Part shown: piece by piece, positions 15,122 through 21,781 of the stretch
Layout: each line of letters begins with the position of its first letter
How positions within the stretch are numbered: the stretch's first letter is position 1
DNA from: JALHUF01 sp050014795
Lineage (GTDB): Bacteria; Acidobacteriota; Terriglobia; UBA7540
Assembly: GCA_050014795.1 (NCBI GenBank)
Contig: JBEKCQ010000013.1
Coordinates: 1 to 34,870 of the forward strand
Reading direction: 5' to 3'
Length of the DNA stretch: 34,870 nucleotides
The notes under the pieces: generated by a model
What the model saw: the letters and a program-made list of their open reading frames with translations, nothing else
Told to the model about the DNA's origin: nothing
Databases searched by the model: none
Program-made: the position numbers and the translations under genes

Positions 15122-16009
15122 CTATAGGTACTTGAGTGCCGTCTTGATGTCGTCCTGGAGCTTCTTGACTTTCTTCTCTTTGTCCTTGTTGGGGCTATCC
15201 TTGAGCAGGGCCAGAGTGGCCTTCGCCGTCCCGTCGGCTTCAGCGCAAAGCAGCCGCAACTTCTGCGAATCGCGGATGTATTTGCGGTTGAAAAGGCTTG
15301 CTCCTTCCAGCAGTTGCTTGCCCAGGTAAAGCCCAAAATCCACGCCGTCGATTTTGACGGGACCCGCCCCGAGGGCGTTGCGCGCCTTCGCGCGGTCCCC
15401 GCCGAGGACTTCGGCCAGCGCGTCATCGATCCCCTTGAACTGGGCGTCGCGGGCTACCGCTTCCTGTTCATCCGGCTCGATCCAACCTCCCTCCATCACC
15501 TTGCCCAAAGGGGTGAGAACCTGAGGGCCCTCGACGGTGGGATAGGGTGCCTCCAGGGTTACCTCTTTGGGGAGAGCTTTGAATTCCATAAGCTGGTGAT
15601 TGACTTCGCCCAGCCCCAGCGCGAGCCCAGAGCCAAACTGAAGGTAGTCGTGACGTAGCCGTTCGTAATCCGCCTTGAAGCGGGGGTTCTTGGTATTGTC
15701 CGCGCCCTTGCCGTAAGCGTCCGCCAGCTCTTTGTAAGCCTTGATTTGGCCACTGTACAGGACGATGCGCAAGACACGCGCCCGCTCCGTAAAGGCGTTG
15801 GGTGGAGAACCCTTGGCGGAGTCGTCCGTGAATTCCAAGACGCGCTCGAACTTGCCCTTCTTGAACATGTCCTTGGCGGCGTCATAGTCGTAAGCCACAC
15901 CCGTGGGCCGGGGGACAGGGGCTGAACAAGCTCCGACGAGCAACAACGCGAGGAGCACAGGAATGAGCGTACGGCAAGTTCGAAGGAATGAGTAAGAAGG
16001 TGAAGTCAT
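15122..16009 (-). CDS. helical lipoprotein of unknown function
   Basis: 295 residues. The frame opens at 16228, but ATG at 16009 has a strong GGGAGGAA Shine-Dalgarno and begins a lipoprotein signal with lipobox (LLALLLVGAC, cysteine near residue 28). The mature part is mostly helical: an N-terminal TPR-like pair (YDYDAAKDMFKKGKFERVLE), a central region (AYKELADAYGKGADNTKNP) and a lysine-rich C-terminal helix (KDKEKKVKKLQDDIKTALKYL-like). I do not recognise a family. A clear promoter lies 165-195 bases upstream (16175-16203), giving a leader of about 158 nt, and a perfect intrinsic terminator follows the gene, so it appears to be a single-gene unit. Confidence 0.8.
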   Translation of the reverse strand: MTSPSYSFLRTCRTLIPVLLALLLVGACSAPVPRPTGVAYDYDAAKDMFKKGKFERVLEFTDDSAKGSPPNAFTERARVLRIVLYSGQIKAYKELADAYGKGADNTKNPRFKADYERLRHDYLQFGSGLALGLGEVNHQLMEFKALPKEVTLEAPYPTVEGPQVLTPLGKVMEGGWIEPDEQEAVARDAQFKGIDDALAEVLGGDRAKARNALGAGPVKIDGVDFGLYLGKQLLEGASLFNRKYIRDSQKLRLLCAEADGTAKATLALLKDSPNKDKEKKVKKLQDDIKTALKYL

Positions 16010-16394
16010 GATGATTCCTCCCGCGAGGTGTCGTCGCGACGAATGGAGTGAGTGCGTCCTGCCGCTGGAAACGTAGGGACTACTCGTGCTCGCCGCGGCG
16101 TGGTCTGCCCGCCCCTCCCCAGACTGGGGATGAATCAGGAGAGTCGAGCCGAACCGGCTTTCATGGCGGTGCTCAATATATGCCAAGCACGCGCCGATTT
16201 CAATGTGGGCAACACTTCCACTGGCCAATTTGACCGAGCCGAGAAAGACTCCAGGATGGGAGTTTCACCGGCCTCGCTCATCTTTTGAAGGCCTGGCTGC
16301 TCACCCTTCAGCGGCGATTGATCCGTGATGAGCGGACTCCCCTCCGCTGTCGCGCGCGCTGCCTTTTGTACCCCGGCGTTATGGATCGAGGCCT
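16010..16394 (-). other. non-coding leader and upstream region
   Basis: No gene is supported here. It holds the Shine-Dalgarno and about 158-nt leader of the lipoprotein gene, its promoter (16175-16203), and to the right a GC-mixed stretch around 16285-16345 where a weak 7-base rhythm can be suspected but not shown. A minus-strand open frame through this stretch (16135-16428) is only the antisense of leader and repeats. Confidence 0.5.
16175..16203 (-). promoter_or_regulatory. promoter of the 15122-16009 lipoprotein gene
   Basis: Minus-strand -35 TTGAAA (16198-16203), 17-base spacer, -10 TATATT (16175-16180). The same stretch also contains TTGGCA...GCA with the GG-N10-GC spacing of a sigma54 site (16170-16186); the sigma70 reading is the simpler one. 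Confidence 0.65.
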
Positions 16395-16436
16395 TCTCAA
16401 TCTTCAATCGACAATCGTCAATCTTCAATTTTCAAT
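16395..16436 (-). repeat. heptamer repeat island (ATTGAAG type)
   Basis: Six tandem 7-base units, minus-strand consensus ATTGNNR, run from 16436 to 16395 in perfect register and start on the very next base after the stop codon of the KduD-like gene (TGA 16437-16439). Confidence 0.8.
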
Positions 16437-17210
16437 TCACCTCGCCATCCAACCACCATCCACCACCAGCACGTGCCCGTGAACATAGTCCGAGGCGCGC
16501 GAGGCCAGAAAAACCACGGCTCCTTTCAGGTCGCCAGGACTCCCCCAGCGCCCGGCGGGAATGCGGTCGTCAAGCTGGCGCCGGCGAACGGGATCTTCGT
16601 ACAGCGGCCGGGTCAGTTCCGTCAGAACATAGCCGGGCGCAATGGCGTTGACATTGACGTTGAAGCGCGCCCACTCGTTGGCCAGGGCTTTGGTGACCTG
16701 CGCCACACCGCCTTTGCTCGCCGCATAGGCGGGCACCGTAATCCCACCGGAAAAACTCAAGAGCGAGGCAATGTTGATGATCTTCCCGCGCTTCTGCTCA
16801 ATCATGACTCGTCCCACACGCTGGCACAGGCGGAACAGCGTGGTCAGATTCAAGTCAATCACCTGGTCCCAATCCGCCTCGGGATAATCGACCGACGGAG
16901 CCCGCGTGGTGGTGCCGGCGATGTTGGCGAGAATGTCGATGCGACCCCACTCGGCGAGGACCTCATCCACCACCCGATTGCGGAAGCCGGCATCCGTGAG
17001 ATCGCCGCGAAAGCCGAGCGCCTGCCGGCCCAGCGCGTCGATCGCCGCGCGGGTTTCCGCGGGATCGTGCGCGTGGCCCAACACCGCCACGTCCGCGCCG
17101 GCCTCCGCCAGCGCCATGGCCGCCGCCTGCCCAATCCCCGTGGCGCCTCCCGTCACCAGCGCCTTCGAACCATCCAGCTTGAATGCGTCCAGCACAGCAT
17201 CACCATCCAT
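16437..17210 (-). CDS. SDR-family oxidoreductase, KduD-like
   Basis: 257 residues of the short-chain dehydrogenase family. The nucleotide motif is TGGATGIGQ near residue 20, the structural motif NIAG near residue 95, the catalytic serine in IINIASLLSFSGG, and the Tyr-Lys pair in YAASKGG. The segments NVNAIAPGYVLTELTRPLYE, LDDRIPAGRWGSP and ASDYVHGHVLVVDGGWMAR strongly recall 2-dehydro-3-deoxy-D-gluconate 5-dehydrogenase (KduD) of pectin and uronate degradation, although other sugar-acid dehydrogenases share them. The ATG at 17210 has no strong Shine-Dalgarno. Upstream lies an AT-rich repeat block with a promoter at its far end, which could make a leader of about 470 nt. No other pectin genes are present here. 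Confidence 0.85.
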   Translation of the reverse strand: MDGDAVLDAFKLDGSKALVTGGATGIGQAAAMALAEAGADVAVLGHAHDPAETRAAIDALGRQALGFRGDLTDAGFRNRVVDEVLAEWGRIDILANIAGTTTRAPSVDYPEADWDQVIDLNLTTLFRLCQRVGRVMIEQKRGKIINIASLLSFSGGITVPAYAASKGGVAQVTKALANEWARFNVNVNAIAPGYVLTELTRPLYEDPVRRRQLDDRIPAGRWGSPGDLKGAVVFLASRASDYVHGHVLVVDGGWMAR

Positions 17211-17580
17211 CGGTGGATTCGACTTGCGGGCCGATACTCTGTTCGCCGACTCCCTTCCGGAGGGCTGGCATTGGATCGCCCCGCCTACACATGGTCATTT
17301 TGGCTTGTGTTAGTAAGCTACTGAAATAACATGGCTTACTAGCTTTGGTCCTAAAAACAACCATTGCTGATTCTAAATGACTTACCATCTTTGCCTTGCC
17401 ATGACCAAATACCCAAAGCTAGTATGTTATTGATTCGTAATAACATACTAGCTTTGCCTAATTTTTCAACACAGCCTTTGTTTTCAATAATATACTCGCT
17501 TTGCTTAGCTATGGGAAATTGTAACTCGCTGAAATAACATTACATACTGGCTTTGCTTTTTTGACTATAATAGGGCTCTC
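17211..17580. other. non-coding AT-rich block with repeated 18-bp motif
   Basis: The first 75 bases are ordinary GC-rich upstream DNA of the KduD-like gene. From about 17285 to 17580 the base composition drops to roughly one third GC (84 of 240 bases at 17341-17580 by hand count), against a clearly GC-rich window. Variants of AATAACATACTAGCTTTG occur at 17325-17347, 17371-17393 (diverged), 17414-17431 (inverted), 17439-17456, 17486-17503 and 17533-17555 (5-base insertion). Spacing is irregular, so it is not a CRISPR or a simple tandem array. It could be a cluster of regulator sites, a decayed mobile element or a structured RNA. Confidence 0.65.
17414..17456. repeat. perfect 18-bp inverted repeat
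   Basis: CAAAGCTAGTATGTTATT (17414-17431) and AATAACATACTAGCTTTG (17439-17456) are exact reverse complements around a 7-base centre. On neither strand is the hairpin followed by a T-run. Confidence 0.9.
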
Positions 17581-17687
17581 CACCTGAACTCTGGGATTCC
17601 CTAAAGTGACAGACTGTCGCCCAGCATCGTGCAACGTGATTTGCTCCCCCAGTTGCCTGGTCCATGGCCGGAAAATCCAACCATTGT

Positions 17688-17716
17688 AGACTATCACAGT
17701 TGACCCACAATGTCAA
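17688..17716 (-). promoter_or_regulatory. promoter reading into the AT-rich block
   Basis: Minus-strand -35 TTGACA (17711-17716), 17-base spacer, -10 TAGTCT (17688-17693). The -35 overlaps a small palindrome (TTGAC, 7 bases, GTCAA). The expected start is near 17681, from where the only downstream gene is the KduD-like one, about 470 bases away. Confidence 0.5.
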
Positions 17717-17866
17717 GCCTTTTTGCGCGCGCCCGGGCGGGAGGGAACGTAGGGGTCGCCATGGTGAATCCGCCCTTTGAATTCATCCGGCGTCATCCAG
17801 CGGAAGAGCCGCGAGTGGTACGGGCGGTTGGGCGTGGGGTCGAGGCCAGAGGCGAACTCGAGGAAT
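17713..17866 (-). pseudogene. C-terminal fragment of an unrecognised protein
   Basis: A minus-strand frame of about 51 codons with coding-like composition ends at TGA (17713-17715): it contains FLEFASGLDPTPNRPYHSRL and MTPDEFKGRIHHGDPYVP, then a basic tail. Its upstream side is cut by REP copy A (17867-17904), which supplies the only in-frame ATG, at 17901. I do not recognise the family. The most likely reading is the tail of a disrupted gene; a chance frame cannot be excluded. Confidence 0.35.
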
Positions 17867-17904
17867 CGCACACATCGCAAAAGGCGCGATGTATGCGCCA
17901 CCCG
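17867..17904 (+). repeat. REP-like palindrome, copy A
   Basis: CGCACACATCGC (17867-17878), 7-base loop, GCGATGTATGCG (17886-17897), then CCACCCG (17898-17904). The 12-bp arms pair with one C.A mismatch. On the minus strand the hairpin is preceded by GTGG. Confidence 0.8.
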
Positions 17905-17947
17905 CGGTTGCTGTACCGGAAGGTCGAGGTGATGGTCGCGCCACGCA

Positions 17948-17996
17948 CGCAGAGCTAACGCTCTGCGCCAGCCCGCCCGCAGGCCGCCAGCCTGCG
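17948..17996 (-). repeat. two tandem hairpins after the lipoprotein gene
   Basis: CGCAGAGC / GCTCTGCG with loop TAAC (17948-17967) and CGCAGGC / GCCTGCG with a 5-base loop (17978-17996). The second directly follows the stop codon of the gene at 17997-18701. No T-run follows, so they are more likely repeat-type or mRNA-protecting hairpins than intrinsic terminators. Confidence 0.65.
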
Positions 17997-18701
17997 TCAG
18001 TGAACCACCTCGGTCGGTTTGGAGGCCTGCGGCGGTGCGGAGTCGCGTGCATCAACTGCGTACTGCCGCACCGGAACATTCCTAAACATCTCGGGCGTGG
18101 GGAAACCTGGCTGGGTGGCGACAATCGCGGCATCTTCCGGGATGCCGTCGTTCAAATGCCAGTTGTAACTACAGATCTCTGACATGCCCGACTGCGAGCG
18201 GGCATACACACTAAGGAACCAGACGCCTTCGATCGCGCCGAAATCCTCCTTCTCAGGCAGGATTCTGCCGGCCAATTTCTCTCTGACATCTGCCAGCGTG
18301 TCTTTCCCCAGGAGAACACCGTCCGGAGTCAACAGGGGTTTGCCCCCCGGCAGCCACCCTACGAAGTAGGACGTGATTCGTCCGGAGGCATCAGTCTTGG
18401 CAGTCACACTTCCTCCTTCGATGCGCCAACCCCAGTGCCTATCTTCCTCCTTGGATGGTGCGCCCAGCATTTTCTGAACTTCTTCGAGCGCCTCGCCCAG
18501 AGTAATCTTCGGGATCGGTTGATAGGAAGGAGTGGACGGCACTACTGCCTTCGAGTTGGTATCTGGTACTGGAGTCTTTGCACCCCCGGCCGACTTGTTC
18601 TCAACACGCTTTGGGTTCTCAGGTGAAGTTCTCGTACAAGTCGAGAGCCACACAAGTGCAACGGGTACGGTGATGATCACTCCCCACCGGACTCTGTTCA
18701 T
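17997..18701 (-). CDS. lipoprotein with two BamE/SmpA-like repeats (tentative)
   Basis: 234 residues from ATG at 18701, which has GGGGAGG seven bases upstream; the frame is open to 18779 but that part overlaps REP copy B. The signal ends in a lipobox (VALVWLSTC), followed by a Pro/Thr/Lys-rich linker and two related units: ITLGEALEEVQKMLGAPSKE with HWGWRIEGGSVTAKTD, and TLADVREKLAGRILPEKEDF with VWFLSVYARSQSGMSEIC. A helix-then-strands unit with a G.P turn is typical of BamE/SmpA-like or BLIP-like folds, but I cannot be sure. REP copies lie on both sides of the gene (A on the left; B and C on the right), and tandem hairpins follow its stop. Confidence 0.75.
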   Translation of the reverse strand: MNRVRWGVIITVPVALVWLSTCTRTSPENPKRVENKSAGGAKTPVPDTNSKAVVPSTPSYQPIPKITLGEALEEVQKMLGAPSKEEDRHWGWRIEGGSVTAKTDASGRITSYFVGWLPGGKPLLTPDGVLLGKDTLADVREKLAGRILPEKEDFGAIEGVWFLSVYARSQSGMSEICSYNWHLNDGIPEDAAIVATQPGFPTPEMFRNVPVRQYAVDARDSAPPQASKPTEVVH

Positions 18702-18767
18702 AAGCACCTCCCCGTCAGCTGGTAGCCACCGCGAGCGTGTTCCTCGCCGTGGGGTTTGCCCAATTCG

Positions 18768-18805
18768 CGGGTGGCGCATACATGCCGTTTTCTGGCATGT
18801 GTGCG
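18768..18805 (-). repeat. REP-like palindrome, copy B (inverted)
   Basis: CGGGTGG (18768-18774), then arms CGCATACATGCC (18775-18786) and GGCATGTGTGCG (18794-18805) with a 7-base loop. Compared with copies A and C, the inner CGC/GCG of the stem is replaced by GCC/GGC on both sides, so pairing is kept. Confidence 0.8.
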
Positions 18806-18913
18806 GCTTCCGGTTGCAGAATGCTCGCGTGCATCGGCAGCGCCACTAGGTTTCCACCACCTGCATTGTGTTACCGCCAGCACCTACCGCCGCGCGCGGC
18901 TTTTCGCCCTGAG

Positions 18914-18951
18914 TGCACACATCGCACCGAACGCGATGTATGCGCCACCCG
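18914..18951 (+). repeat. REP-like palindrome, copy C
   Basis: TGCACACATCGC (18914-18925), loop ACCGAAC, GCGATGTATGCG (18933-18944), CCACCCG (18945-18951). Same orientation as copy A, inverted relative to copy B 108 bases away. Confidence 0.8.
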
Positions 18952-18964
18952 TGTGGTTACCCGC

Positions 18965-21679
18965 TCAATGCCCGATACCGTGCTCGTGCAGCCGGCGATG
19001 CAAGTGCTCACGCGCGTCGGTGAGCGTCTTCCGCACGCGCTCGAACCGCTCCGGATCGGGCCGGGTGGCGAAGTTCTCCACCCAGGTCTGGGCGCCCTCG
19101 ATGAGCGTCAGCATGTAAGCAACTGCGGGCGCGGAGAACAACTCCTCGCCCGGTACGCGCACATAGACCGGCGAAGTGTGCGCCTGGATTCCGAGCCCCC
19201 ACGCGGTCGTCGGCCCCAGTCGCGAGACGCAGCGCGCGGCCAGCCACGCCGGCCCCGCAACCTGCACTTTGTCTCTCAAGGTCAGTTCGCGCGTACCCGC
19301 TGATTCTTCCTTGACCGACACGACGCGCCCGTTCAGCACGACTTCGACGCGATGGAAGGGAAGGCCGCTTCGGGCTTCGACCTGCACCTCGACCGTACCT
19401 CCGCCGGCGCCCAACACAATCTCACCGCCCGGCGCGTGGCCGTCAGCGCTGAAGAGCAGCAGCGGGCCAGTGGTCATGAAGGTGTTCCCCGTGCGGACGG
19501 CCTGGGCCCAGTTGTCGAAATTGAACTCTTCCTTGCCGAGGTGGGCGTAGGTACGGTTCGCGCCGACGGGCATGTAGGCACCCATCTTGTCCGTGCCGCC
19601 AACCGCAGGCACGCGGTAGCCGCAGTTCAAGTAGCGATACCAGTCGAGGAAGCGCAACGTGTTGAAGTGCTCGCCGTAGGGAAAGAGTTCCACGGCGTCA
19701 ATCTTGTTCAGGACGATGTCGGCGGCCAGCTCCGCCGTGGGATATGGGAAGTGAACTGCCACCACCAAGCCGCCGCGCTTTCGCTGCGCGTCGGACCAAT
19801 CAGCCAAGCTGTTCCAGACCGGATCGCCCAGGTAGCTCTCGCTCACCCCACTCGCGGACATCGGAAAAGCCGGAGCGCCGTGCCCGCCCACTAGCCCCAG
19901 GTGCCCGAGGATGTGCTGGCGGTTCTCGGTGTTCACCTGCACCATCGTCTCGCCATCCTTGGAAATCAGCGGCCCGTAGGAGAGGTCGCCAACGTTGGTG
20001 AACAGGTCTGCCCATTGGGCGGCGAGCAGGCTGACCAGGTTCAGACCCTCCGCCTGGCCTTCCAGCACCGCCGTCGAGGGCGAGAGGAAGTGTACGTGCG
20101 TATCCGCAGTCACCCACCCCTGGGACCGAAGGTCTGCGTGCCGCTTGATCTCCAGTTTCAAGTCGCGCTGGCCGGGCCGAACTTCGAGTTCAAGGCGAAC
20201 CGGATCGTATTCAAAGCCCTTGGTGATTTCCACGAACACGTCACCGACGGGAAGTTCCACTTGAAATGTGCCGTCGATGTAAGCAAAGGACGTATCCATC
20301 AACTTGACATCGGCGCCGTAATCCTGGAACCAGCCGTCGTTGATCTCTGTCCGGTGACCATAAGGCGGAATGTAGCGGCCTTCCTTCGAGCGAAACGCCA
20401 GGCGGACCGGCGTGGGACGGCCGGTGCCTGAGTCCACCACTTGCCCGTGTACCCAGACCTTTTCTGACTCCAGAATCTCGACGCGTGCCCCCGCGGGCTG
20501 CGCCTCCAATTCCTTGCCAGGTGCAGCTTGGCCAAGCTCGAATGCGTACTGCGTGCCCGTCTTGGTGTCTTGAAGCGTGAGCGTGGCGTCCGGGCTGGCG
20601 GTGATTTCGGCATACAGGTGGCGCGCGCCTTGCGCAGGCTTGTTTCGCTCGCCCAGACCCTTGGCGACCGCGCTCAGCCAAGCTGCGGAATCGAAGTCCG
20701 TCAGAACGTATGTCCGCGCTACTACACCCAGATCCACTTCAACCTTCCACCGATCTTTCTCTTCGGCGGTGTGCTCCGGCAAAGTAAACCGATAGAGGTT
20801 CAGGCGTTCATAACGCAAGGGATTCTCGTGGCCGTGATAGAGCGTGAGCCCGCAGACCGCCAGGAGGTCGTCACTGGCCGCGCGCAGCCGCAGGGCCTTG
20901 ATGGTCCGGTCGGGCTGCGGGTTCGCGAGCGCACACACCCAGAGCGTCCCGAGCGGGCCTCCGGCGTAACCGTTGTCCCAGACGACGGTCTGCAGCTCCC
21001 CCCAACCCGTGCCGTCCGTTAGCGCGTCGGTCAGTTTCCGAGGCGCATCCCGCCGGTGTGGAAGGCTGGCAAAAGTCAAATGCCCCCAGGGATACGAAGG
21101 CGCGCTCACTTCGAAGCGGCGCCGGATGGGGAAAACATGCTCCGTACCGTCGGCGTAGAGGAGAACCACTTCGCCCAGACGCTGGCCCACTTTCTCGGCG
21201 ACATCCTCATTCGGGGGTGGCGTCTCGTTCTCGTCCCAATCGCAAAAAGAGGCGAGGCAGACAAAGGACGCCTTGCGCTCGAGCGGCACTTCCAGAGTGC
21301 GCGTTGACCAGGGCTTGGCGAGCGCGCTCAGCACCGCCCAGGATTTCTTCTCCACTCCCCCCGGCCCCAGCCAGAAAGGGATTCCCTGGAAGACTTGCTT
21401 CCCCGCGGGCGTGCGGATCAGGCTGTCACTTGCGGAATCTCCACCCAGTTCCTTGGCGCGCGGGCGTGAGCCAAATCCTCTCGCGGAACAATTGAAGAGC
21501 GCAGTCAGATCGATGGGCGTGAATTTCTCCGCGTCGAACGGGGCACTCGAGCCCCCTCCCTGGCCTGCCCAGGCGCTCGTCCCTTCCAGCATCAGCTTCA
21601 GCGTGGGTGCTCCTGCCCCCACGGTTCCAAGGAATTGCCTCCGCGACCAGTCCTTGCCGTTGAACGTTTCATTGGCCAT
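18965..21679 (-). CDS. CehA/McbA-family metallohydrolase, Tat-exported
   Basis: 904 residues. A twin-arginine signal is at the N-terminus (DWSRRQFLGTVGAGAPTLKL), so export in a folded state is expected. The central-to-C-terminal part has PHP-like metal motifs: WVTADTHVHFLSPS near residue 525, the later histidine in VVAVHFPYP, the ELFPYGEHFNTLRF segment and VGGTDKMGAY, as in the CehA/McbA family named after carbaryl hydrolase. The N-terminal 400 residues are beta-rich and may bind carbohydrate or the membrane surface. The natural substrate is unknown. It starts 102 bases after potC-potD on the same strand, with a heptamer island in the gap, so co-transcription is possible but a functional link is not shown. 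Confidence 0.85.
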   Translation of the reverse strand: MANETFNGKDWSRRQFLGTVGAGAPTLKLMLEGTSAWAGQGGGSSAPFDAEKFTPIDLTALFNCSARGFGSRPRAKELGGDSASDSLIRTPAGKQVFQGIPFWLGPGGVEKKSWAVLSALAKPWSTRTLEVPLERKASFVCLASFCDWDENETPPPNEDVAEKVGQRLGEVVLLYADGTEHVFPIRRRFEVSAPSYPWGHLTFASLPHRRDAPRKLTDALTDGTGWGELQTVVWDNGYAGGPLGTLWVCALANPQPDRTIKALRLRAASDDLLAVCGLTLYHGHENPLRYERLNLYRFTLPEHTAEEKDRWKVEVDLGVVARTYVLTDFDSAAWLSAVAKGLGERNKPAQGARHLYAEITASPDATLTLQDTKTGTQYAFELGQAAPGKELEAQPAGARVEILESEKVWVHGQVVDSGTGRPTPVRLAFRSKEGRYIPPYGHRTEINDGWFQDYGADVKLMDTSFAYIDGTFQVELPVGDVFVEITKGFEYDPVRLELEVRPGQRDLKLEIKRHADLRSQGWVTADTHVHFLSPSTAVLEGQAEGLNLVSLLAAQWADLFTNVGDLSYGPLISKDGETMVQVNTENRQHILGHLGLVGGHGAPAFPMSASGVSESYLGDPVWNSLADWSDAQRKRGGLVVAVHFPYPTAELAADIVLNKIDAVELFPYGEHFNTLRFLDWYRYLNCGYRVPAVGGTDKMGAYMPVGANRTYAHLGKEEFNFDNWAQAVRTGNTFMTTGPLLLFSADGHAPGGEIVLGAGGGTVEVQVEARSGLPFHRVEVVLNGRVVSVKEESAGTRELTLRDKVQVAGPAWLAARCVSRLGPTTAWGLGIQAHTSPVYVRVPGEELFSAPAVAYMLTLIEGAQTWVENFATRPDPERFERVRKTLTDAREHLHRRLHEHGIGH

Positions 21680-21732
21680 TGCCTGCCCTCCTGACTTTGC
21701 TGTGTACCTTCTTGTTGTTCGTCTGCACTTGT

Positions 21733-21781
21733 CTTCTTCCTTCTGACTTCTGACTCCTGACTCCTGTCTTCTGCTTTTTCC
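21733..21781 (-). repeat. heptamer repeat island (TCAGRAG type)
   Basis: Seven units of 7 bases, minus-strand consensus TCAGRAG with degenerate outer units, run from 21781 to 21733 in register and begin on the base after the potC-potD stop codon (TGA 21782-21784). Confidence 0.8.

Noticed and set aside
16170..16186. Sigma54-type site (GG-N10-GC) upstream of the helical lipoprotein
   Set aside because: The same bases form a better sigma70 promoter (TTGAAA-17-TATATT), and the -12 element lacks the TTGC core.
16285..16345. Possible sixth heptamer island
   Set aside because: A faint 7-base rhythm can be drawn, but units are too diverged to separate from chance by eye.
17285..17580. Possible CRISPR array in the AT-rich block
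   Set aside because: Repeats are irregularly spaced, variable, partly inverted, and there are no cas genes.
17509..17697. Minus-strand frame of 62 codons (MIVYNGWIFRPWTRQL...) inside the AT-rich block
   Set aside because: It starts with GTG that lies within the predicted promoter, has no Shine-Dalgarno, and its last third is made of the repeat motif. Not supported as a gene.
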